DNA from: Anaerolineae bacterium
GTDB taxonomy: Bacteria; Chloroflexota; Anaerolineae; Aggregatilineales; Aggregatilineaceae
Assembly: GCA_018432315.1 (NCBI GenBank)
Contig: JAHDLB010000022.1
Coordinates: 76,247-135,653, forward strand
Length of the DNA: 59,407 nucleotides
Reading direction: 5' to 3'
Both the position numbers and the translations under genes were made by a program. The number at the start of each line of letters is the position of its first letter. Position 1 is the stretch's first letter. This document shows, in pieces, positions 52,873-59,407 of this stretch. Under the pieces are notes generated by a model. That model did no database searches, had not been told where the DNA came from, and was given only the letters and a program-made list of their open reading frames with translations.

Positions 52873-53400
52873 CTACCTCAAGCCCTCGTCATCTTCATCA
52901 TCGAGCAGCCAGCCCGGCATATCTTGCATTTCCGCCCAGGCACCGTCTTCATCGGTAAGGTCGGCGAGCATTTCAAATAGTTGACCCTGGCGCGTCTGCG
53001 TGTCTTGCTGGGCATATGCCTTGACTTCGCGATAACGCTCTTCAATGAGCCGTTTCGCCTCGCCACGAGGAATGGTGGGCTGAGAAATCAGCGCCGATTG
53101 GACCGACTCATACCAGTACCAATCCTCGGCAATCCACTTTTCCCGGTATTCGTGATAACCCAGACCGTAGAAGGTGATGAGAATGCGTTTTTTGGTGCCG
53201 GGCCGACTGACCGTGACAAACAGGTATTCGCCATAGCTGTTAGTCGATTCCTCTATCCGGTGAACCTTGGTTTTGGGATCATCCAGGAATTCCAGGAAAC
53301 GCTCGTGACTGACTTTGTCAAAGAGCCGCTCGCGCTCGGTGAAGCCGAACTGCTCGGCTGATGTTTTGGGGCGTGGTGGCTCGCGATGCTCTGCTGACAT
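52873..53400 (-). CDS. Hypothetical protein
   Basis: A 175-residue protein with good ribosome site AAGGAGAGT. ILITFYGLGYHEYREKW, a tryptophan-rich WIAEDWYWYES and an acidic C-terminus (DMPGWLLDDEDDE) are notable. No family named. It lies nine bases downstream of the DUF2958 gene and is probably co-translated. Confidence 0.62.
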   Translation of the reverse strand: MSAEHREPPRPKTSAEQFGFTERERLFDKVSHERFLEFLDDPKTKVHRIEESTNSYGEYLFVTVSRPGTKKRILITFYGLGYHEYREKWIAEDWYWYESVQSALISQPTIPRGEAKRLIEERYREVKAYAQQDTQTRQGQLFEMLADLTDEDGAWAEMQDMPGWLLDDEDDEGLR

Positions 53401-53409
53401 ACTCTCCTT

Positions 53410-54162
53410 CTACCGTAGGTGATCCCTCCGGTGCTGTTCCTGTAATTCACGTAAGTTGGTGGGCTCAAAGAACTTGTCCCGCTCGATAGGCAGCCCTAAC
53501 GGACCATGCACTGATTCCAACTCAGACAGAGAGAAATAACCGAGCTCGACTTCGAAGCCACTGACCAGACCGAAAAAAGTATCTTCACCGTCAAACTCGG
53601 AGGCGTACCAGGTCCAGTTGCTGTCTGGCGTGAAGAACTTGACCAGTGCCTTGGCCTCTAGCCCCTGCTCTTCTCCGCTGTAGAGCGGGGGTAGTTGGGC
53701 GCGGATTTCGTCTGGGAGCAAAGGAATTCGCGGGCGCGGAGCGCTTTGCTCCGGCTTGACTTTGGCAATGTCCTGGATTTCACCCGCTTCGTTGTTATAG
53801 GTAATCAGGAAATGCTCGTCATCGTCGTTGCCCCAGACTTCCAGTTGGTTCTCGCCGATCTTGCGGGCGACATAACCGCATTGCTCGCCGACATAGCAGG
53901 CTTGGGAATACGCTTCATCACGCGCCCCCTTGAGGGGCAGGTCCATCTCGCCGAAAATGTGCACGATGCCGCCCCGTTCAGGGTTGCTGCTTTCCCAGAT
54001 TTCGAACTCTTCTCCGGACGGGAAAGCGATCATCGGGAACTTCTCGCCCGCCGTCCAGTCGCGCCCCCAAAGCCTGGCGAGAATATCGCCATCCAGGAAA
54101 AACAAGCCGGAAAGCGGCATACCATCAAACGGTGTCGGCTCTTCCTTTTTTGACCAGCCCAT
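53410..54162 (-). CDS. DUF2958 protein with N-terminal extension
   Basis: A 250-residue protein. The C-terminal part (about 155-240), LPPLYSGEEQGLEAKALVKF, FTPDSNWTWYASEFDGEDTF, FGLVSGFEVELGYFSLSELE and GLPIERDKFFEP, matches DUF2958, a domain typical of conjugative elements and often near ArdC-type anti-restriction genes. Residues 1-140 form another strand-rich domain of no recognised family. AAAGGAG precedes the ATG. Confidence 0.8.
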   Translation of the reverse strand: MGWSKKEEPTPFDGMPLSGLFFLDGDILARLWGRDWTAGEKFPMIAFPSGEEFEIWESSNPERGGIVHIFGEMDLPLKGARDEAYSQACYVGEQCGYVARKIGENQLEVWGNDDDEHFLITYNNEAGEIQDIAKVKPEQSAPRPRIPLLPDEIRAQLPPLYSGEEQGLEAKALVKFFTPDSNWTWYASEFDGEDTFFGLVSGFEVELGYFSLSELESVHGPLGLPIERDKFFEPTNLRELQEQHRRDHLR

Positions 54163-54180
54163 AGACTCCTTTCGGTTGGT

Positions 54181-54579
54181 TTAGCGCGTTTGGTCGAGCC
54201 GCTGGTGCGCCAGGTACTCGACCTCATCCCAAAACACGTCGAAGACCAGGTGCTGCATGACAGCGGCGGATATGTCCTTGAGGTCTTCGGCGCTGAGACG
54301 CGCAATTTCGTCCGGAGTGAGATCTGTGTGACGGGCAAGATCTGCGCCGGTGATGGCTGGAGCGGATGTGTTTGGGGACGGGGTTTCGGGGCGAGTTGAA
54401 AGGAGCCTGATCGCGTCAGCGGCCCAAGGGCCATACGCGCTGTTGAGAACGTTATTCATTAGGACCAGAAACATGCTGGCTTGGTGTTCTGGGGGGAGGC
54501 GCTGCCACTGCGAAAGAATACTATCCTTGATAGTGAGCAACTCTTGATGGGCGCTGGGGGAATTGGCAGATTCCACCAT
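54181..54579 (-). CDS. Hypothetical helical protein
   Basis: A 132-residue protein, first of the four-gene minus-strand operon, 18 bases before the DUF2958 gene. It is mostly helical (HQASMFLVLMNNVLNSAYGP, LTPDEIARLSAEDLKDISAA). No family named. Confidence 0.58.
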   Translation of the reverse strand: MVESANSPSAHQELLTIKDSILSQWQRLPPEHQASMFLVLMNNVLNSAYGPWAADAIRLLSTRPETPSPNTSAPAITGADLARHTDLTPDEIARLSAEDLKDISAAVMQHLVFDVFWDEVEYLAHQRLDQTR

Positions 54580-54643
54580 GCGCGAACAGCATAGCAGAAA
54601 CGTGATTTAGCTCAAAGAGTGAAATGGGAACACTCTGCAACAC

Positions 54644-54673
54644 TTGACATTCAGTAATATTATTAATAATATT
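54644..54673 (+). promoter_or_regulatory. Consensus leaderless promoter with palindrome
   Basis: TTGACA (54644-54649), a 17-base spacer and TAATAT (54667-54672) make a near-perfect sigma-A promoter. The ATG at 54679 is six bases beyond the -10, so the transcript would begin at or beside the start codon. An 18-base perfect palindrome AATATTATTAATAATATT (54656-54673) overlaps the -10 and is a natural operator for the antitoxin. Confidence 0.8.
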
Positions 54674-54678
54674 CGATC

Positions 54679-54954
54679 ATGACTACCATCCGCGCCTCTT
54701 TTGTCCTCCCGGCGGCGCTCCACCAGCGTCTTCTCATTGCCTCTAAGCAAGAGAACAAGAACTTGTCTGAAGTTGTGCGGGAAATCCTGGACCGCGAACT
54801 CGCCAAACGTGAACAGAACCGACTCGACCAGATTTATCAGGGAATCAGGGAGATGTCTGGAATTGGGGAGCGCGGTATCACCGATGCCTCCACCACCATT
54901 GACGAGGTGCTGTACGGCGAAAACGGCGCATGGCGAGGCAGCAGCGATGAGTAA
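54679..54954 (+). CDS. Antitoxin of a PIN-domain TA pair
   Basis: A 91-residue antitoxin. The N-terminal 45 residues (TIRASFVLPAALHQRLLIAS, then NLSEVVREILDRELAKRE) form a ribbon-helix-helix DNA-binding domain. The C-terminal [20 protein letters not shown] is shared almost exactly with the Phd-type antitoxin at 43975-44349 and should be the toxin-binding tail. The stop overlaps the toxin start by eight bases. Confidence 0.85.
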   Translation: MTTIRASFVLPAALHQRLLIASKQENKNLSEVVREILDRELAKREQNRLDQIYQGIREMSGIGERGITDASTTIDEVLYGENGAWRGSSDE

Positions 54955-55360
54955 GTTTCAAGTGCTCATCGACAGCGATGCTTTCGTGGGTAATTCCTAT
55001 CCTGATGATCCTCATCACCTTCGAGCAATGGATATCTTCGCTCGGCTAGAGAAAGAGCGTCGCAGTATTGTGACAACAAACCTGGTTGTGTTGGAAGTGG
55101 CGACCGTGTTGAGCCATCGCAGTGGCCAGTCACTTGCGGTCAAGTTTCTCGATATGATTGAGAACCGAAAGGTGCCAGTCATCCATCTAGACGAGAAGTT
55201 ACAGAAATCGGCGCTGAATACGTTTCGAGATCAAACGGCCCGAGGTACGAGCGTAACCGATTGCTCCAACGTGGTGGTGATGGACTATTTCAATATCCCT
55301 GAGATTTTCAGTTTTGATCGCGTTTACGCGAAGGCGTTTGGGCTAAAGCTGGCGACCTGA
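54947..55360 (+). CDS. PIN-domain toxin (VapC-like)
   Basis: A 137-residue PIN-domain RNase. LIDSDAFVG near the N-terminus holds the first catalytic aspartate. NLVVLEVATVLSH supplies the glutamate near residue 45, TDCSNVVVMDYF the third aspartate, and FSFDRVYAKAFGLKL the last one. Such toxins cut tRNA or rRNA in the presence of magnesium. The start ATG 54947 lies inside the antitoxin's last codons, the standard coupled arrangement. Confidence 0.86.
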   Translation: MSKFQVLIDSDAFVGNSYPDDPHHLRAMDIFARLEKERRSIVTTNLVVLEVATVLSHRSGQSLAVKFLDMIENRKVPVIHLDEKLQKSALNTFRDQTARGTSVTDCSNVVVMDYFNIPEIFSFDRVYAKAFGLKLAT

Positions 55361-55393
55361 ATCCTTCAATTTCCTCTCAGCACACCCACGATG

Positions 55394-55399
55394 TAAACT
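55394..55399 (+). promoter_or_regulatory. Leaderless-type -10 of the excisionase-like gene
   Basis: TGTAAACT gives a -10 (TAAACT, 55394-55399) six bases before ATG 55406, with no ribosome site, as at the Phd-like gene (26914). Confidence 0.45.
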
Positions 55400-55405
55400 C
55401 ATGCT

Positions 55406-55633
55406 ATGGCTGATGAAACGAACGACTCTTCAAAGAACAAAGCTGTAAAGCTTATCTCTTTGGTGGAGGCCGCTGCGATCAGTGGTTTTTCGACTGGCTA
55501 TCTTCGACGCCTGCTTCGCGAGGAAAAAATCCAGGGAACTAAGATAGGCCGAGATTGGTTAACCACTGAGGAAGCGGTCAAGGACTATCTTTCCACTGAG
55601 AGACGACCGGGGCCTAAGCCAAGAGAAGATTAA
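55406..55633 (+). CDS. Excisionase/MerR-like DNA-binding protein
   Basis: A 75-residue protein. LISLVEAAAISGFSTGYLRR and KIGRDWLTTEEAVKDYL form the helix-turn-helix of HTH_17 excisionase-type regulators. The basic tail RRPGPKPR may contact the minor groove. It may be the recombination directionality factor for the serine recombinase 1.7 kb downstream. Confidence 0.75.
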   Translation: MADETNDSSKNKAVKLISLVEAAAISGFSTGYLRRLLREEKIQGTKIGRDWLTTEEAVKDYLSTERRPGPKPRED

Positions 55634-55798
55634 CTCAGGCATATCCCCAAGATATTGTTATTTATTGACATTTGTTCCGCTAGCGGATATGATTATAACA
55701 ACTACACAAACGTAGTTGCCTTTAAAGTTATGCGGGATACGAGTTTACAAGGAGTAAAGCCATGGGCGGCGGCAGCACGTAACCTGAGGGATGGGCCG

Positions 55799-56470
55799 CT
55801 ACCACGTCCACTTGATGGTATATGTCTCAAACAGCTTCGGGTTGAGGGTTTCCCAGAACACCCGATGACGACCGTCAGGCAGGACTTCCGCGTTGGACTC
55901 TCCGAGAAACGTGGTGCGGTTCTGGTTGACCTCCAGCAGAGTGATCTGTCGGGGTGGACGCTTGGCAGGGAAAATCACGGAAGTCCGGAAACGGTGTGTG
56001 CGATGTTGCACCACCGTTTCACTCCATCCAGTCTTGAGCGTAAAGCTGTTCCGAACCGTGCGGTCGATGGAGATCAACATCGTCTCTCCACGCCGCCGAA
56101 TGCCTTGAAGCGAAATCAGGATGCAGCGTTTATGACCCAGAAGATACTCATCAACCGGCTTGCCCGGACTGCAACGATAATCAGCGAGTATGTCTCCTCT
56201 ACCCCACGCCTGATCGACGTAGGATGCCACGTAATCTTGCAGCAGCTTAACCTTCTCACGCTTGCGAAAAACGGCTCGCTTGCCTTTGACATCACACAAC
56301 TCAAGAGTGTGGTCAAAGTCCAGAACTTCATAAAGGCCAACCATTCGCTCAGCGCGAATCTTCTGGATGAGTTCCCATGCCTGAAACACAAGGACCAGCC
56401 AGTCGGAACTGGCAATCTGAAACATTTGACTCCAGAGATTGGAGCTTTTTTGTTGGATAGATTCGGACAT
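55799..56470 (-). CDS. Hypothetical protein
   Basis: A 223-residue protein. Helical N-terminus (about 1-70), then ILADYRCSPGKPVDEYLLGH and strand-rich parts (MLISIDRTVRNSF and RTSVIFPAKRPPRQITLLEV) up to ETYTIKWTW. The two opposite-strand frames over it are weaker. No family named. The start ATG 56470 is seven bases from a divergent frame on the plus strand, so the two would share an operator region. Confidence 0.6.
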   Translation of the reverse strand: MSESIQQKSSNLWSQMFQIASSDWLVLVFQAWELIQKIRAERMVGLYEVLDFDHTLELCDVKGKRAVFRKREKVKLLQDYVASYVDQAWGRGDILADYRCSPGKPVDEYLLGHKRCILISLQGIRRRGETMLISIDRTVRNSFTLKTGWSETVVQHRTHRFRTSVIFPAKRPPRQITLLEVNQNRTTFLGESNAEVLPDGRHRVFWETLNPKLFETYTIKWTW

Positions 56471-56520
56471 TATCGTTATGGCCAGCGTAGAGGGTTCTCA
56501 AAAACGTGTCAAGGAATGGT

Positions 56521-56859
56521 ATGAAGCACACTCATCTATCTCTTTCATTCGGCGCGGGGTATCAGACAAACTCAGCCTGGCAGGAGTTCTGGATGACTTT
56601 GCGGGCGCTGAACCGGCGTGCTGAACTGCTGCGCCTGATTAGCTGGGCTAAGCGCAAGCGGCTGGACGGCCCGCTTAGAGCGTATCGAGCGCGTCTGGAA
56701 GACGAGGAACTGCGGCTTATCCGTTTTGCCATCCGGTTTCCACGCCCGACACGATGGGCATATCGAATACATTATTTGAACAACCTGCTCTTCCCTGCTC
56801 CACGTCATTATTCGCGGGGATCAGCGCGGAAGCTCTATAGCAAGCACAAGAAAAGATAG
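56521..56859 (+). CDS. Small basic protein
   Basis: A 112-residue basic protein behind AAGGA (five bases before ATG 56521). The body (ELLRLISWAKRKRLDGPLRA, LRLIRFAIRFPRPTRWAYRI) is highly basic and helical, as in small DNA- or RNA-binding proteins. A shorter alternative frame (56478-56624, 48 residues) overlaps its start. No family. Confidence 0.5.
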   Translation: MKHTHLSLSFGAGYQTNSAWQEFWMTLRALNRRAELLRLISWAKRKRLDGPLRAYRARLEDEELRLIRFAIRFPRPTRWAYRIHYLNNLLFPAPRHYSRGSARKLYSKHKKR

Positions 56860-56902
56860 AAACGAAAAGGAAGTCGGATGAGTCGATAACTAGAAAAACA
56901 AA

Positions 56903-57041
56903 TCGCTCCGGGCGGGTGCTCGTAACACCCACCAGGAGCTAACCAACCCGGCTGAGTAGCAGCCAGGGGGCTAACACGCAATTCTAACAGGCGTGTCCAA
57001 GCCGTCAATCGCTGCTACACCAGAGCCATTGACGGCTTTTT
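56903..57041 (+). ncRNA. Candidate structured RNA with terminator
   Basis: A compact run of three hairpins. Hairpin 1: GCTCC (56905-56909) pairs with GGAGC (56935-56939), and nested inside it GGGTG (56914-56918) with CACCC (56926-56930). Hairpin 2: CCC-GGCTG (56947-56954) pairs with CAGCC-A-GGG (56960-56968). Hairpin 3: AGCCGTCAAT (57000-57009) pairs with ATTGACGGCT (57028-57037) followed by TTTT, a terminator. The region between two genes has no reading frame. It may be a riboswitch, an attenuator or a small RNA ahead of the recombinase operon. Confidence 0.65.
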
Positions 57042-57067
57042 ATATGACCGGGAACAGAAAGGAGTAC

Positions 57068-57334
57068 ATGAGTGAACCACAACAGCTATGCCTGCTACCG
57101 AACACTGAGATCAAACAACCCAGGAGACCCGTCGAGTATGTCGCGCCTCCCAACGAGGAGATCGAGAAGTTCGCTAATACGTTCTGTCGAAAGCTCGGAG
57201 AGCGGCATGGGACGGACTACAGCGATACCGCAACCGCACAAGGATTCACATCATTCCTCAAAACTGTGGTGAGCATCAAAGTCAAAGCAATGAATGCGGG
57301 AGCGAATCATGTTCAGGAAAAAAACGACATCTGA
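57068..57334 (+). CDS. Small hypothetical protein before the recombinase
   Basis: An 88-residue protein with AAAGGAG before ATG 57068. It begins QQLCLLPNTEIKQPRRP and continues with a helical part (NEEIEKFANTFCRKL, then TAQGFTSFLKTVVSIKVKAM). Its stop overlaps the recombinase start by 26 bases, so the two are translated together. No family named; a recombinase accessory role is possible. Confidence 0.68.
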   Translation: MSEPQQLCLLPNTEIKQPRRPVEYVAPPNEEIEKFANTFCRKLGERHGTDYSDTATAQGFTSFLKTVVSIKVKAMNAGANHVQEKNDI

Positions 57335-59105
57335 CGCAGAGAAGGTAGCGTTGTGCTACATCCGCCAGTCCTACACGCGCGATGGCGATGACCAGAACAG
57401 TCCGGAACGCCAACGGTCAAACATCGAACGGATCTGCCAGGAAAACGGCTGGAAACCAGAGTGGTACGTTGACGCTGATGGGCACAAGTCTGGACGAAAG
57501 GTCCAGAACCGGCCTGGCTGGTTGGCGCTGGAGAAACGGCTGGGAGATGACGATGTTGTCGCACTGGTTGCCAACGACCTGGCACGAGTGCATCGCAAGG
57601 GCTGGCGCGTAGGTGACCTGATTGAAAAAATGGAGCGCTACCAGATCGCTCTGGTCCTGGCGGCACCAAATCGTGAAGTGGATACCTCTACTCCAATGGG
57701 CCGCATTTTCATTCAGTTTGCGGCCATTTTCGATGAGTATTACGCTGAAGACATTTCCCAGCGCGCCAAAGACAGTATCCAGTATCGTAAGGCTAAGGGC
57801 ATCGGGGTAGGTAAGCCGCCGTTTGGCACTATTCGCGGTGAAGATCGCTATCTGAAACCCAACCCCGACGGGGCCTGGCTGCTGCCCAACGGCAAGTTTG
57901 TGGCAGGCCAGGCGGACGAAGCGCCAGAACAAAGTGCGATCTGGCGCGGATACTACGAATGCGCAGGCTATATCCTGACTCTCTACTCCGAAAACGATCA
58001 GGGGCTGGAAAGTATCGCCTATCAACTCAATAACGAGGGGTGGGCTTTTAGCGACCGATGGGGAAACCCGCGCATGATCACCCGCGACGACATCCGGCGA
58101 GTGGTGGGCAACTGGCCCGAATATGGGGGTATCGTCATGGACGAGAAAAGCAAGGATCGACGCGCCTATGAGCAGTTGAATATTGACGACGTCCCGCTGC
58201 GCGAAGACCGGGCGGTGTTCCCATTGGAACTGGTGCGCAAGGTCGCGCAGGTGCGCCAGGAGCGCTCCGTCCGTCCGAAAGATAAGGGCGTCAAACGCGA
58301 GGCAAGTGCATACGCGCTAGCTGGATTGACCTTTTGCGCCCACTGTGATGTCTTGGCACAGGAAGAGGATAATCCCAAGTTACGTACTCGGCTCACCGGG
58401 CGGACTGACGCCAACGGTGTTCGCCGGTACAAGCACAAAACCGGCGTGACCTGCGGTGTGCAAAATCGCTCGATCCCCTGTGATGAGATCGAGGCTGATT
58501 TGGGACGGCTGATCAAGTTGTTGACGGTCAATCAGGAAGCGATTGACCTGATGACAGAGTTGGCGATACAGGCCGAAAACGGTGGCATTCCGGACGACGA
58601 GGCGGAATTCGAGCGCCAACGAGACGAAGCGGTTGCGTTGTGTCACCGGCGGATTGAAGCCGCCCGGCATCTGTATCTGGACGGCGAAATCAGTCGCGAG
58701 GATTATCTTGTTCGCAAAGAGCAGAACGAGCGGGAGATCGCCCACTGGCAGACGCGCACGACGGAAACGCAGAAGATCGCGCTTGAGCTTGGTATGTGTC
58801 TGGACATCGTGAACAAGCTGGCACGGCTGTGGGACATTGCCGACGATGAAGATCGCAAAGGCATGGCGCAGGACATCTTTGAAGAGGTCGTGGTCAATCT
58901 CGACACGCGTAGGATCGAGAGCTTCAAGCTGAAGCCGTGGATTGAGCGATTCCTGGTCGTGCGGATGGAGATGTATCGGGACGATTATCCGGAGCTAGCC
59001 GAGGAAATTGAGGCAGAACTGGCCGAAAATGAAACTCCCCCGGCTGGTGAAGGCCAGGGGAATCATATGCCCCATAGGGGACTCGAACCCCTGTTTCCGC
59101 CTTGA
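57309..59105 (+). CDS. Large serine recombinase
   Basis: A 598-residue site-specific recombinase. The resolvase-type catalytic domain has the nucleophilic serine (YIRQS, about S21), the arginines of LARVHRKG and the SQRAKDSIQYRK segment. The recombinase domain follows (GIGVGKPPFGT onward), with a zinc-ribbon-type FCAHC and GVTCGVQNRSIPCDEIEADL, and a coiled-coil C-terminus. These enzymes integrate phages and ICEs at a short attachment site. The last 12 codons (ending GLEPLFPP) lie inside the opposite-strand tRNA-Glu gene, so the tRNA 3-prime end is part of the attachment site. Start 57309 has GGAG seven bases upstream. Confidence 0.93.
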   Translation: MFRKKTTSDAEKVALCYIRQSYTRDGDDQNSPERQRSNIERICQENGWKPEWYVDADGHKSGRKVQNRPGWLALEKRLGDDDVVALVANDLARVHRKGWRVGDLIEKMERYQIALVLAAPNREVDTSTPMGRIFIQFAAIFDEYYAEDISQRAKDSIQYRKAKGIGVGKPPFGTIRGEDRYLKPNPDGAWLLPNGKFVAGQADEAPEQSAIWRGYYECAGYILTLYSENDQGLESIAYQLNNEGWAFSDRWGNPRMITRDDIRRVVGNWPEYGGIVMDEKSKDRRAYEQLNIDDVPLREDRAVFPLELVRKVAQVRQERSVRPKDKGVKREASAYALAGLTFCAHCDVLAQEEDNPKLRTRLTGRTDANGVRRYKHKTGVTCGVQNRSIPCDEIEADLGRLIKLLTVNQEAIDLMTELAIQAENGGIPDDEAEFERQRDEAVALCHRRIEAARHLYLDGEISREDYLVRKEQNEREIAHWQTRTTETQKIALELGMCLDIVNKLARLWDIADDEDRKGMAQDIFEEVVVNLDTRRIESFKLKPWIERFLVVRMEMYRDDYPELAEEIEAELAENETPPAGEGQGNHMPHRGLEPLFPP

Positions 59106-59140
59106 GAGGGCGATGTCCTAGGCCGCTAGACGAATGGGGC
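59068..59140 (-). tRNA. tRNA-Glu(CTC)
   Basis: Cloverleaf on the minus strand: acceptor GCCCCAT (59140-59134) pairs with ATGGGGC (59075-59069), discriminator A at 59068. The anticodon stem CGCC/GGCG encloses CTCTCAA with anticodon CTC. The T arm is AGGGG-TTCGAGT-CCCCT. The CCA end is not encoded. Its 3-prime half is overlapped by the recombinase coding end, marking the integration junction. Confidence 0.93.
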
Positions 59141-59282
59141 TTTTCAACGACCGTTCCGAATTGTACCAGCCCCCGGAATCGTCGTCAAGGCTTCGTGCTG
59201 AATTCCCCAGGGCAAACGCATCAAAACGTGAATAAAAGCTGGGGGGCGCTAGAATCCATCGCAACGGAGAGAAGAGGTTGAG

Positions 59283-59407
59283 ATGGACGACGAAGCGCAC
59301 GTCAGCCTGGAAGTCTACTTTGGGGATATGCCCGACCCGCGCGTGACGGGGCGGTGTGACCATAAGCTCATCGACATCATCATCGTAGCCATTTGCGCAG
59401 TGCTGAG
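59283..59407 (+). mobile_element. ISAs1-type transposase, 5-prime end only
   Basis: 41 codons in frame to the window edge. YFGDMPDPRVTGRCDHKLID followed by IIIVAICAVL matches the start of ISAs1-family transposases (F.DLPDPR....RHKL.DI). It lies about 140 bases beyond the tRNA, outside the likely element boundary. Truncated by the window, so completeness is unknown. Confidence 0.85.

Noticed and set aside
55655-56524. A long plus-strand frame (289 codons) over the 223-residue minus-strand gene
   Set aside because: Its translation is low-quality (no consistent folding pattern), it has no ribosome site, and the opposite frame reads as a normal protein.
1-59407. CRISPR array or cas genes
   Set aside because: No regularly spaced repeat-spacer pattern and no Cas-like motifs were noticed.

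Overview
The window reads as accessory DNA from a bacterial chromosome: a large integrated mobile element or a stack of them, dominated by anti-phage and restriction functions. Gene content (replication-relaxation proteins, LamG/DUF2341 surface proteins, SH3b secreted proteins, IS481 and ISAs1 transposases, short leaderless-looking promoters) would suit a Chloroflexota-like host. That is a judgement from gene style, not a measured placement. The right boundary is clear: a large serine recombinase (57309-59105) whose last codons lie inside a tRNA-Glu(CTC) gene on the opposite strand, followed by the start of an ISAs1-type transposase cut by the window edge. An IS481-type transposase sits at the left edge.

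Layout. (1) 2.7-20.9 kb is a defence island almost entirely on the minus strand. In transcription order it holds an Eco57I-type methylase/restriction protein, an unknown protein, a four-helix membrane protein and a PLD-SNF2 helicase; then a Gabija-like pair (OLD/TOPRIM nuclease plus UvrD-like helicase); then, after a 345-base gap, a tight five-gene unit: sigma-70-like factor, small acidic-tailed protein, ImmA/IrrE metallopeptidase, NurA-like nuclease and HerA-like translocase, closed by a terminator. A separate DNA methylase is read on the plus strand at the left. (2) 21-26 kb holds a zinc-ribbon membrane protein, a lipoprotein and a secreted alpha/beta hydrolase, bracketed by two copies of a ~185-base structured direct repeat. 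(3) 26-38 kb is a plasmid/ICE-like maintenance and transfer block on the plus strand: two tandem small paralogues, a Phd-type antitoxin, an AEP primase with a CHC2 zinc finger, ParA and its partner, an HTH initiator-like protein, two replication-relaxation proteins around a VirD4-like ATPase, and an SH3b secreted protein. (4) 38.5-44.4 kb has two copies of one toxin-antitoxin locus (one with a truncated toxin) around a cysteine-rich HExxH surface protein, plus an orphan Phd antitoxin. (5) 44.6-47.1 kb has a small tyrosine recombinase and a second sigma / acidic-tailed protein / ImmA-IrrE module. (6) 47.3-54.6 kb carries small DUF proteins, a 1292-residue LamG adhesin and a four-gene operon including a DUF2958 protein. 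(7) 54.6-59.1 kb holds an antitoxin-PIN toxin pair, an excisionase-like regulator, a candidate structured RNA and the serine recombinase.

The most interesting reading is that the recurring sigma factor / small protein / ImmA-IrrE peptidase module is a protease-triggered transcription switch. It would be an activator counterpart of the known peptidase-repressor pairs (ImmA/ImmR, IrrE/DdrO, CapP/CapH), and in its first copy it is wired directly in front of a NurA-HerA nuclease-translocase pair. The candidate RNA before the recombinase, the long direct repeat and the interchangeable antitoxin tail are secondary leads. All functional statements come from sequence reading alone; no database search was run.
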